The notes under the pieces were generated by a model that did no database searches, was not told the DNA's origin, and was given only the letters and a program-made list of their open reading frames with translations. 12,493 bases of DNA from Blastocladiella britannica (Eukaryota; Blastocladiomycota; Blastocladiomycetes; Blastocladiales; Blastocladiaceae). Below, piece by piece: positions 1-7,088 of the stretch. Each line of letters begins with the position of its first letter. Within the stretch, counting starts at the first letter, position 1. Location: positions 1-12,493 of the forward strand of contig MU625071.1 of NCBI GenBank assembly GCA_025349905.2, read 5' to 3'. The translations under genes were made by a program, and so were the position numbers.

Positions 1-77
1 GGGCCCGTGCAGCCCGCGTGGTGCGCCGGCCGCGAGGATCACTGTGCCTTTATTTAAGAGTGCATGCTGATGGGCTC

Positions 78-98
78 GTTTCTGTGCGCACGGACTTG
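78..98 (+). promoter_or_regulatory. Upstream element, copy 1 (CGCACGGA core)
   Basis: This 21-bp stretch matches 19 of 21 positions with the copy at 1903-1923. The shared core is CGCACGGA followed by a pyrimidine and TTG. It lies 90 bp before a TATA box and 150 bp before the start codon at 248, the same order as in two other units of the array. A role as an activator or repressor binding site is inferred from position and conservation only. Confidence 0.5.
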
Positions 99-187
99 TT
101 CCAGTACCCTCACCCTTCTCTTCCCCCTCCCTTGGTTTTATTTCGGCCATGATCCCTGCGTGCATGTTTTTTTTTTCTGTTGCTCTT

Positions 188-194
188 TATAAGG
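188..194 (+). promoter_or_regulatory. TATA box of array unit 1
   Basis: TATAAGG lies 60 bp upstream of the ATG at 248. The matching sites of the other units are TATATAAAGGGAGA (864) and TATAAGGGAGA (2003), each 70-80 bp before its ATG. Transcription starting downstream of this box would exclude the in-frame ATG at 149, which supports 248 as the real start. Confidence 0.5.
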
Positions 195-247
195 TAAGGG
201 ACGGCTCCAATCCTCTTTTTTTTCACTCGATCAATACTCTTGCAGAA

Positions 248-726
248 ATGGACGCAAATCCTCTCCCACCGACCGGCGCTGTCCTTGTCCTCGTTGGCTT
301 TGTGCTCGTCGCGATTCTGGTTTCTTGCTTCAAAATTCGCTCTGTCGCAGCCACGCTCGCTATTTCACCTCCAAGAAGCTCGAGGCGCCTCAGCGCTCCG
401 ACCTCGATCTCATCTCGAAACTTGCGCAGCCCGCAACCGGCTCACACTCGCACCCGCCGCATGGATTCCGTTCGTTTTCTTTTTTCTCGATTCTTTTCAC
501 TCGGATTCTGATCTCCTCACGCGCCTTCATAATTTCTTGGTGCTAGGACGTCAATGCACCACCAATGTACACGGAATCTCTTCGCAATGGCAAAGAGACA
601 ACGGTTGCATTTACTCCCCGTGGCGACCACCAAATGATCACAATCCCATCGCCGGCCGTCTTGACGACGGCACTTGACCCTGATGAGCTCCCCATTGGTT
701 TAGCTGGATCGTCCCGGCACCGATGA
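248..726 (+). CDS. Small single-pass membrane protein with PPxY tail, array unit 1
   Basis: Two exons are proposed: 248-469 and 547-726, with a 77-nt phase-0 intron (donor GTTCGT, acceptor GCTAG, branch-like CTCAC), giving 133 aa. Residues 9-28 form one hydrophobic helix after a short N-terminus without a signal peptide. Basic residues follow it (K29, R31), so the C-terminus is probably cytosolic. Exon 2 holds the array's conserved tail: PPMYTESLRNG, then AFTPRGDHQMITIPSP and a diverged end. The PPMY (559-570) fits the PPxY ligand of WW domains. The part of exon 1 after residue 35 has no counterpart in the other units. Another frame there (from about 359) has more G/C-ending codons, so an old frameshift is possible. 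Start 248 was chosen because the TATA box lies between it and the earlier in-frame ATG at 149. Function is unknown. No family is recognised; the reality of the gene rests on the tail shared with its neighbours. Confidence 0.6.
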
Positions 727-776
727 CGTCGCAGGAGAGGCGTCAATATAGAGGTTTATTTTGAAAAAATCTCGTT

Positions 777-797
777 GTTTCAGTTCGCACGGATTTG
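777..797 (+). promoter_or_regulatory. Upstream element, copy 2 (CGCACGGA core)
   Basis: GTTTCAGTTCGCACGGA followed by TTTG differs from the copy at 1903-1923 at only one of 21 positions. It begins 50 bp after the stop of the preceding unit and lies 67 bp before the TATA box at 864. Such conservation in non-coding sequence between array units suggests a common regulator. No transcription-factor family is assigned. Confidence 0.55.
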
Positions 798-842
798 GTG
801 CAAGGGAAGGACCCCCTCTCCGCCCACCATTCGGCGACCGAC

Positions 843-856
843 GACCTGCGCGCCTT
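843..856 (+). promoter_or_regulatory. Second shared promoter block GACCTGCGCGCCTT, copy 1
   Basis: This 14-bp block is identical to 1961-1974 and sits between the CGCACGGA element and the TATA box in both promoters. It contains the palindrome GCGCGC overlapping CTGCGCG. It could be a factor site or simply residue of promoter duplication; sequence alone cannot separate these. Confidence 0.4.
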
Positions 857-863
857 TTCTAAT

Positions 864-876
864 TATATAAAGGGAG
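864..876 (+). promoter_or_regulatory. TATA box of array unit 2
   Basis: TATATAAAGGGAG lies 72 bp upstream of the ATG at 936. The TATA plus GGGAGA context recurs at 2003 (TATAAGGGAGA), so the box and its flank are conserved between promoters of the array. It is the strongest core-promoter match in the left third. Confidence 0.6.
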
Positions 877-935
877 AGGCGAGCCACATCTTCATCGTCC
901 TCGATTTTTTCTTGAAGCAACCACCACTCCCGCGG

Positions 936-1289
936 ATGTCCGAGTTTCCCACCGAGGTTATTGCTGGACTCTCGGCCTTCTTCGTGATAATTGTCTTTTA
1001 CCTATACTACCGACGAAATGAAAGATTGTGGCTGGCAGAGGCCCTCGGTACGACGCCTGTGCGCAAATATGCGCGCACTGTCTGGGTATTTTACGCCCTA
1101 CTTCTCCTTGCGCTGGTCGGGCTCGTCGTTACCGGCATCGTAGTCATAAGCATTGTGCGAAACGTTTCTTGGATCTTTTGTGCTCCTTCAAGTAAAAAAA
1201 AACAAATGGAATTAGTCATCCTCCTCCGAAATGTATGTAGCGCGCCGAGTCAGCGATGGAGATCGCTCCGCCGGCGGCAATCTTTGTGA
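936..1289 (+). CDS. Membrane exon or two-TM protein, array unit 2a
   Basis: An open frame from ATG 936, behind a strong TATA box, encodes up to 117 aa. Residues 9-25 (IAGLSAFFVIIVFYLYY) form a membrane segment followed by RRNER. Residues 52-73 form a second hydrophobic helix. The first segment aligns with that of unit 2b (IFVIVVVYIYYQRKNQ, from 1280), and a PVR tripeptide follows in both, so the two are paralogous exons. The frame lacks a PPxY tail of its own. Its last part, after residue 73, is basic and looks non-coding. A donor GTGCGA at 1155 (phase 0) could splice to an acceptor ending at 1240 and join unit 2b in frame, giving one three-exon gene of 191 aa (936-1154, 1241-1420, 1492-1668). 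That 86-nt intron has no clear CTNAC branch site, so the fusion is unproven. The true 3' end is uncertain. Function is unknown. Confidence 0.45.
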   Translation: MSEFPTEVIAGLSAFFVIIVFYLYYRRNERLWLAEALGTTPVRKYARTVWVFYALLLLALVGLVVTGIVVISIVRNVSWIFCAPSSKKKQMELVILLRNVCSAPSQRWRSLRRRQSL

Positions 1290-1668
1290 TTGTTGTCGTT
1301 TATATCTACTACCAAAGAAAAAATCAATTGCGGATGGAAGAGGCCTCTCGTGCGCCGCTGCCACCACTGCGGCCCGTGCGTGAACCTGCACCTGAGCCCG
1401 TGCCGCCGCCAGTGCCTATTGTGCGTTTTCTCATTTCATTTTGCGTTCCCGATCCTGACTTTCCCTCTTTGTTTTTCGCTGCGCTTGCCAGCGTCCAACA
1501 GAGCCTGACGGTCCACCGCAGTACACGGAATCCCCGCGGAATGGGGTGGAGACGGTGGTTGCATTCACGCCGCGAGGCGAGCATGAAATGGTCACGATCC
1601 CATCGCCAGCGGCTCTGACGACGGCACCTGCTCCCGAAGAGGGCCCCTCTTTGCCACCAACTTATTAA
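1256..1668 (+). CDS. Small membrane protein with PPxY tail, array unit 2b
   Basis: Exons 1256-1420 and 1492-1668 are separated by a 71-nt phase-0 intron (GTGCGT...GCCAG, branch-like CTGAC), giving 113 aa. Residues 7-19 (AAIFVIVVVYIYY) form a short hydrophobic segment followed by QRKNQ and then a proline-rich stretch (residues about 34-55, with PVREPAPEPVPPPVPI). Exon 2 carries the conserved tail: PPQYTESPRNG (PPQY at 1513-1524) and ETVVAFTPRGEHEMVTIPS. At the DNA level this tail is close to that of the unit at 2686-3091. No upstream element or TATA box is seen within 150 bp before ATG 1256. A stop codon in the same frame (ATG TAG at 1235-1240) lies just upstream. It may therefore be the 3' part of a gene beginning at 936. 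It is predicted to be membrane-anchored with a cytosolic tail; the WW-domain ligand role is inferred. Confidence 0.6.
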
Positions 1669-1902
1669 ATAGACACTTCTTTTCGATTATGCACTGTTGC
1701 ACAAGCTATATTTGCCCTTACATCTGCTCCACGGACCACACTGACTTTCGGTCGGTTGTGACAATTGCTCTCGAACCCAGTGATCCACCCACGGTGACTT
1801 GTGCAAATGAAGTTGTCGTGACAATAAACCAAAGAGGGGCAGCACACGCCCATGGAGCTCGGCGAGAACTGGTATCCTCGTTGTTCGTGTGGCGTAGGGC
1901 TT
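1669..1902. other. Intergenic stretch between array units 2 and 3
   Basis: This 234-nt gap has no supported gene. It contains AATAAA at 1823-1828, a possible poly(A) signal for the upstream unit, although 155 nt from its stop is rather far. The next unit's promoter module begins directly after it at 1903. Confidence 0.35.
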
Positions 1903-1923
1903 GTTTCAGTTCGCACGGACTTG
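1903..1923 (+). promoter_or_regulatory. Upstream element, copy 3 (CGCACGGA core)
   Basis: GTTTCAGTTCGCACGGA followed by CTTG matches 20 of 21 positions with copy 2 and 19 of 21 with copy 1. It is 80 bp upstream of the TATA box at 2003. It is the best representative of the shared element. Confidence 0.55.
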
Positions 1924-1960
1924 ATTTAAGACCCTCCCCCCTCACTTTCGACCAAGGGTC

Positions 1961-1974
1961 GACCTGCGCGCCTT
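1961..1974 (+). promoter_or_regulatory. Second shared promoter block GACCTGCGCGCCTT, copy 2
   Basis: Identical over 14 bp to 843-856 and in the same place between the upstream element and the TATA box. The GGGTCGACC palindrome at its left edge (CCAAGGGTCGACC, from about 1952) is not shared with the other copy. Confidence 0.4.
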
Positions 1975-2002
1975 CCCTTTCTTGGATGCTTGTTGTTTTT
2001 GC

Positions 2003-2013
2003 TATAAGGGAGA
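2003..2013 (+). promoter_or_regulatory. TATA box of array unit 3
   Basis: TATAAGGGAGA lies 78 bp before ATG 2081 and matches the TATA flank at 864-876. It falls inside an open frame extending upstream of 2081, which argues that the coding sequence starts at 2081 and not earlier. Confidence 0.55.
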
Positions 2014-2080
2014 CCGAGCTGCATTTATACAAAGCTTTAATATTCATAAGCCACTCGTACGGCACACCGAAAAAGAAAAA

Positions 2081-2532
2081 ATGAGTGGCAGTGGTCGCAA
2101 CCCCACACCTCTCTCAGTTGCTCTTTTCATTGCTCTCTTCCTGTTCATCGTGGTTCTCGCTGTTTGCATTGTCATGAAAAAGGTTGGTGCTTCCTATGAT
2201 CCTTGTATTGCCTCCAACATTCTTTTAACATTGTCTTCCAAATGTAACAGCGCCGTGACGATGCGGCAAACAATCCCCCACAGTACTCGGCATCTCCGCG
2301 CACCGGGCTAGAGACGGTGGTTGCTTTTACGCCGCGGGGCGGGCACGAAATGGTTACGATTCCATCTGCTGCCGCCCTGGTAACCCCGGCTCCTGCTACC
2401 GACGAAAACCCATCTGAATCAACTGCTCCAACTTACGATACAGCCACGAACACGTCGGCTGCCGTCTTGGTGGCCCCGACCGAGGCCGAAGACGATCCAT
2501 CTGAAGCATCAACCACTCCTCCAGCTTCTTAA
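2081..2532 (+). CDS. Small single-pass membrane protein with PPxY tail, array unit 3
   Basis: Exons 2081-2182 and 2251-2532 flank a 68-nt phase-0 intron (GTTGGT...AACAG, branch-like TTAAC), giving 127 aa. The start has a favourable AAAAAATG context. Residues 11-32 (LSVALFIALFLFIVVLAVCI and onward) form one strong transmembrane helix after a short polar N-terminus with no cleavable signal. KK plus RR at the exon junction follow, predicting a cytosolic C-terminus. The tail is PPQYSASPRTG (PPQY at 2275-2286) then ETVVAFTPRGGHEMVTIPS. After that it is extended by a tandem duplication of about 90 nt: ALVTPAPATDENPSES from 2374 and VLVAPTEAEDDPSEAS from 2464. This is the best-preserved member of the array, with a complete promoter module. 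The role is unknown; by layout it could be a membrane adaptor for a WW-domain protein such as an Rsp5-type ligase. Confidence 0.68.
2368..2520 (+). repeat. 90-nt-period tandem duplication inside the tail exon of unit 3
   Basis: GCTGCCGCCCTGGTA at 2368 and GCTGCCGTCTTGGTG at 2458 begin two diverged copies with a 90-nt (30-codon) period. Both encode Ala-Ala-x-Leu-Val, then Pro/Thr/Glu and DxxPSE motifs. The duplication is in frame and lengthens the acidic, Ser/Thr/Pro-rich end of the protein relative to the other units. Confidence 0.55.
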
Positions 2533-2685
2533 TAGACTCTAATATACACTGGATCCAATAGGGTCCGGCTGGGACTTCGTTTCTTTTCGTCCGTGCGTGC
2601 CGTGCCCACAAAAACAAAAAATTTACAAGAATCGCACCCCGGCCCTTTGTCATTTTTTTTTGCGCCTACTGAAGCAACGGCCAGG

Positions 2686-3091
2686 ATGTTTCTCAACTTC
2701 CCACCCCGATCATTGCCTTCCTCCCGGCCTTTGTGGTTGTTTTCATTTACATTTACTACCGAAACAAGCAATTGCAGCGGGAGAGGCCGCTCGTACGCCG
2801 CTCCGACGACTACCGTCCGTCCGCTCGTGTTTTCAGAAAGAAATTGTGTGCCTCCAGCAATTGTGACTTAACCATTTTCCCTTTGCATATGCTAGCCGCC
2901 CACAAGAGCCAGACGGCCCTCCGCAATACACGGAATCCCCGCGCAATGGGGTGGAGACGGTGGTCGCGTTCATGCCGCGAAGCGAGCACGAAATGGTCAC
3001 CCTTCCCTCGCCCGCGATCTTGACGCCTTCAGGGAGCAACAACGGCGACCCTGGTCCGGTGATACGAGTGGTGCCCGCATACTCCGAGTAA
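2686..3091 (+). pseudogene. Array unit 4, probable frameshifted copy of the PPxY membrane-protein family
   Basis: From 2700 the frame encodes PTPIIAFLPAFVVVFIYIYY then RNKQLQRE, aligning well with units 2a and 2b. The exon at 2896-3091 encodes the conserved tail, with PPQY at 2918-2929, PPQYTESPRNG and ETVVAFMPRSEHEMVTLPS, ending at TAA 3089-3091. The only sensible ATG (2686) is followed by two extra bases relative to unit 2a (ATGTTTCTCAACTTCCC against ATGTCCGAGTTTCCC). This puts the start out of frame, and an in-frame stop lies at 2670. A 77-nt intron (2819-2895, donor GTCCGC, branch-like CTTAAC, acceptor GCTAG) would join both exons in frame, but the donor is weak. No upstream element or TATA box is seen in the 153 nt after unit 3. 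It is called a recent pseudogene; a sequencing error or a non-AUG start remains possible. Confidence 0.5.
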
Positions 3092-3298
3092 TGCAGTTGG
3101 AGAGCGTTGGCGCTTGCTGTGCGTGTATGACCAACAATAGAATCCTGATATTTTTACCTGCTGCACCCGCACAATCAGAGCCCAGATCCAGTATGCTGTG
3201 GTATCGCTGCGATCAAAACCAAATCCAAAAGACCAGAAAGCATGAATTAAATATGTATATGTATATTGTCACCCCATCCATAATACTACTCATCAAAG
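3092..3298. other. Convergent intergenic region
   Basis: These 207 nt separate the stop of array unit 4 (+) from the stop of CYC8 (-). The sequence is more AT-rich near 3246-3270 (repeated ATGTATATGTATAT) and would hold both 3' untranslated regions. No exact AATAAA is seen on either strand and no gene is supported. Confidence 0.4.
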
Positions 3299-6200
3299 TC
3301 AGTCCTTGGTCGTCGACGACCCTGCTGCTCCATCCGCACCTGCCGCGGTCGTCGGCGGTGACCCTCCGCTAACATGCCCGTTATTGTTGCCACCAGCCTC
3401 GGCGGTAGCGGTATCGGTCCGTGGCCGCTTTGCCGGCGGCATGTTTCCTTCCTCATCTCCACGAGTGGCAGTGGTGCTGTTGGATCTGCTTCCTTCCGTC
3501 GCCATGGATTTGTGACCGTCAGCAACGGCAGCAGGAGTGGACTCGGCTTCCATTTCCGCCGCGACCCGTTTCCGAGCGGGTGCCAACCCGCTGTTGCTGG
3601 CCGTGGATGGAGCAGAAATCGATTCCGTCGCCTGTCCAGCCGCAGTACTGGTTGGGATAACATCAGAGGCGGTGGCGGTGGCCGCTGCTGTCCCATCCTC
3701 GTCATCCTCATCGTCATCGTAATCCTCATCGAGCTCGCGGCGCAGATGCACGTTTCCGCTCGCCGTCACCGGCAACGGAATGGCCAGCGGCGCAGGCGGC
3801 GGAGGGACCAGAGGCGTCACGGGTTGCGGGCTCTGCGTGACGACGGGCGCCGGCGCGACCACCATCCGATGCTGGTGCTGCTGCAGAGCGGGCGGTGGTG
3901 GGGGCGGCGGCGGCGCTGCTGCTACCGCGTGCTGTAGGAGCCCCGCTGGTGGAAGCGGTGGTTGAAGCGGGCCCGACAGCCGGCGGGTCGTGGTCGTTGA
4001 GGACGTGGCAGCAGACCGCGGCATCGGAACGCCCGCGGGCGTGACACTCCCAGCGGCGGCGACAGAGGTGGCGGCAGCAGCAGCGGCCGAGCCCGGATCG
4101 ATCGACGGCGTGCGCGCCATGATGGGCGCTGGAACCGGCGGGGAATGGTGCATTGGCGGCGGCGCCAGGTCGCCCAGTGCACCGCGCATGGCCGGCGACA
4201 ACGGTTGCTGCAACATGCCAGCTGATGGGCGCCGAGTCGGTGGCGGCGGCGGGCCGCTATGCGTGACGCCGTTCGTGCCGCCATGCATTCCGTTCATGGC
4301 TGGCGGGGGTGCCGCTGCAGAAGCGGGTGGTAGTGGCGCTGTCGCAGCCGCTGCAGTTGCTGATGGGGCACTGGCTACTTGCATGGACGGCAGCGCATCG
4401 TGCTGCAGCGGTTGCTGTTGTTGGTGATGACCGTCGGGCGTTACTGCAACCGAGGACACGCCATTGTTGCCGTACTGTTGCTGCGTCGGCAATTGGCTCG
4501 CATGTGGATGCTGAATGACGCTCTTGACGTACTCGAGGCGCGTGCGGATATGCGGGTTACCCGGGTCCAGTCGTGCCGCGCGCTCATACGCGTCGAGCGC
4601 GTCGTCCATCTGGTTGTTGCACGACTCGTACAGCGTGCCCAAGTTGTACCAGACCTCGGCGACGCGCGGGTCGAGCCGGATCGCGCGGGAGTACGCGTCG
4701 AGTGCGTCATGTGCCTGGCGGATCTGCGAGTACAAAACGCCGATCGAGCACCAGAACGATGCGTTGCGCGGGTCCAGCCGTACAGCGTGCTGGTAACACG
4801 CGTGCGCGTCATTGTACCGGCGGGCCGACATGTGCACGCGGCCCATCAAGTACCACGTCTGGGCGTCGGTCGGGTCGGCGACCGACGACCGGTCCAGGAG
4901 CTGCAGCGCGTGCGCAGTGACCATGGTCGCGCGCTCCTCGGTATCGGCGGCGCCGGTTGGGGACGTGACGGACGCCAACGCCGCCGCCGCTTCCAGGTGC
5001 AGGAGCCACCCGAGCTGCTGCAGCGCCTTGGCGTGGGCCGGGTCGGCCTCGACCACCCGCTCGTACAAGTCGCGCGCTTCGCCCGTGCGGCCCATTTGCT
5101 CCAGGCAGTGCGCCAGCTGGAACTGCAGGTCGTGGCACGCGAGTGGCGGCGGCGGGAAGTTCATGACGTGTGCAAAGCACGCGGCGCCCTCCTCCCACCG
5201 CGACTGCAGCTTGTACATGATCCCGAGCCGGAAGTACATTTCGGCCACCACGTCGTCGCGGTCGCGGTCGCCCGATGGGATCACCACCGGGGTCATGAGC
5301 GCGGGCGGCGGTGCGCCGGGCTGGCCCGCGGCCTGGTGCGGCGGCAAGTAACCCGCGAGCGCTGACAAGAACGCTGTTTCCGCGTTCTCGGCCGAACCCC
5401 ACCGGTCGTACAGGATGGCAATGCCGTACCACAGCTTGGGGTCGTTGCGGCCAATCCCGTGTGGGGGTGGTGGTTGCGGTGTTGCAGTGGTGGATCCATT
5501 GCCAGTACCCAGTGGGCCCGAAGGAGCATCAGCAGCGGTCGGGGTGGTGGGCGCATCGCCGTACACGTTGAGAGCGTGCTGGTAGTACTTGAACGCCGAG
5601 TCGAGGTCGCCGTGCACCAGGTACACGTGGCCCATGGCCGCGTACGCATTACCCAGGTCCAGGGGAGCGGGTGGCGTGGGTGTAGGCGCGCCATTGGGCT
5701 GCGGTGCGGTGGCAGCGGCAATCCCACGGTCCAGAACCGCCAGGGCCGTATCGAGCTGGTCCACGGACCGGTACACTTGGGCTAATTTGATGTACAGCGG
5801 CAAGTGGCGCGGCGCGCGCTCCAGCTGGTAGTCGAGGACCTCGATCGCGCGGTGGTGGTTGTTGAGGGACACGGCCAGATCGACTATTTGTTTTTACGTA
5901 TCCAGTGAGTTGGCAATGTTCAAATCAAGGTGAATGAAGGGGGAACTAAATACCAATGGTCATGAGCGAGGACTCGGTCACCTGGGCAATTGCGGCGATA
6001 GTGTGCGCGAGGCGCGGGTTGTCGGGTTGGACCATTTGCTGCATTTGCTGCTGCATCTGCTGCATCTGCTGTTGCTGCTGCTGTTGGAGCTGGAGCTGGT
6101 GGTGGTGATGCATGTGCTGCGGATGCTGTTGCTGGGAAGGGTGGCGGTGCTGCGGGTGGTGCAGGCCAGTGGGGCTCGTGACGGCCGAGTGCGGGCCCTC

Positions 6201-7088
6201 CATCGGCGGATCCACGTCCATCATCATCATGTGGTCGCTGCTGCTGCCATTCGGGACGGGGCCCGCGTGCCGGTGATGATGATGGGTATGCTGGTGCTGG
6301 TGCTGATGGTGGTGCGGGTGCCGAGCCGGCTGAGCCAGAGGCTGTTGGGATTGCTGTTGTGGTGCGATACCTGGGTGGCCCGATCGCGGCGTCGACTCGC
6401 GCCGATCACCTCCACCACCGCCGCCGCTGCCACCGGCGCGCGCCATTTGCTGCTGCTGAGGTGCCCCGACCGGCGGCTGATCGTGCGCGTACTGGCGATA
6501 GTAGCCGGGTGGAGGGGGCGACTCGACCCGCGGAATGCTGCCGGCGCGTGCGCTCGCGTACCCTGGAGGCGGAGGCTGCTGCTGCTGCGATGCACCGCCA
6601 TGGGGATGGTGGTGGTGATGGGAGTGCTGCTGTTGCTGGCCTTGGTGGTGCGCTCCGGATCCAGTGGCCTGCGGAGGCAAGTACTGTTGCTGTTGCTGTT
6701 GTTGCTGTAGTTGTGGTTGCGGGTAGTGGTACGGTGGCGCCATGCCCGGCTGTTGTTGGGGGTGCTGGTACGATCCGTGGCCGGGGGCGACGGCCGAGGT
6801 GGACGACGAGCCGGGGTATGGTTGAGGAGGAGGACCACCGGCCCCGGGACCAGGCACCGCTGGTGGTTGTTGCTGTTGCTGTTGGTAGTGCTGGTAATGA
6901 CGCTGCTGCTGCTGCTGTTGTTGCTGGCGCTGTTGTTGTTGCTGAGAATAAGTCGATGACGAGGTCGGGGCCGGAGACGCGCTCAGGAACGCCCCACCAC
7001 CACCACCACCACCACCGGGACCATTCGGTTGCTGTTGTTGTTGTTGCGCTGGCGGCGGTGGAGGCCGTGCCGATGACGATGAGGGCAT
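3299..7088 (-). CDS. CYC8: Cyc8/Ssn6 general transcriptional co-repressor, TPR protein
   Basis: In yeast this nuclear protein pairs with Tup1 and is brought to promoters by DNA-binding repressors. Exons are 5954-7088 and 3299-5883, with a 70-nt intron (GTATTT...AATAG, branch-like CTCAC) that splits a Val codon. The total is 3720 nt in frame, 1239 aa. Residues 1-365 are low-complexity Gln/Pro/Gly/His. Ten TPRs follow (about 370-830), starting with SLMTIVDLAVSLNNHHRAIE across the splice junction. They include family signatures such as PKLWYGIAILYDRWGS, FWCSIGVLYSQIRQAHDALD and VWYNLGTLYESCNNQMDDAL, in the same order as yeast Cyc8. Pro/Thr-rich linkers interrupt TPRs 2-4. The C-terminus (830-1239) is Ala/Pro/Ser-rich, with an acidic patch near 1095 (DEDYDDDEDDEDG) and a nuclear-localisation-like AKRPRTD near 1196. 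It is longer than yeast Cyc8 (966 aa), mainly through low-complexity sequence. The identification is secure. Confidence 0.95.
6998..7018. repeat. CAC/GTG-type triplet run in CYC8 exon 1
   Basis: A run of CAC triplets on the + strand reads as GGT codons (polyglycine) in CYC8. It is one of several triplet tracts in this exon; the CAG/CAA glutamine tracts near 6054-6090, 6680-6710 and 6865-6945 are others. They probably vary in length between strains. Confidence 0.6.

Noticed and set aside
1..77. Possible gene end at the left edge
   Set aside because: The first 45 nt are GC-rich, but there is too little sequence to support a coding frame.
194..245. Apparent 52-nt intron (GTAAGG...TTGCAG) just before ATG 248
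   Set aside because: Splicing it as coding sequence would put the upstream ATG at 149 out of frame with the membrane segment, and the donor overlaps the conserved TATA box. A leader intron is not excluded but is not supported.
543..746. Short - strand frames repeated opposite each PPxY tail
   Set aside because: They are antisense shadows of the conserved tail exons; the conserved residues and splice sites are on the + strand.
4379..5365. Long + strand open frame of 328 codons opposite the CYC8 TPR region
   Set aside because: It is the antisense shadow of highly biased GC-rich TPR codons; composition is Arg/Val/His-rich with no recognisable domain, while the opposite strand encodes a clear Cyc8.
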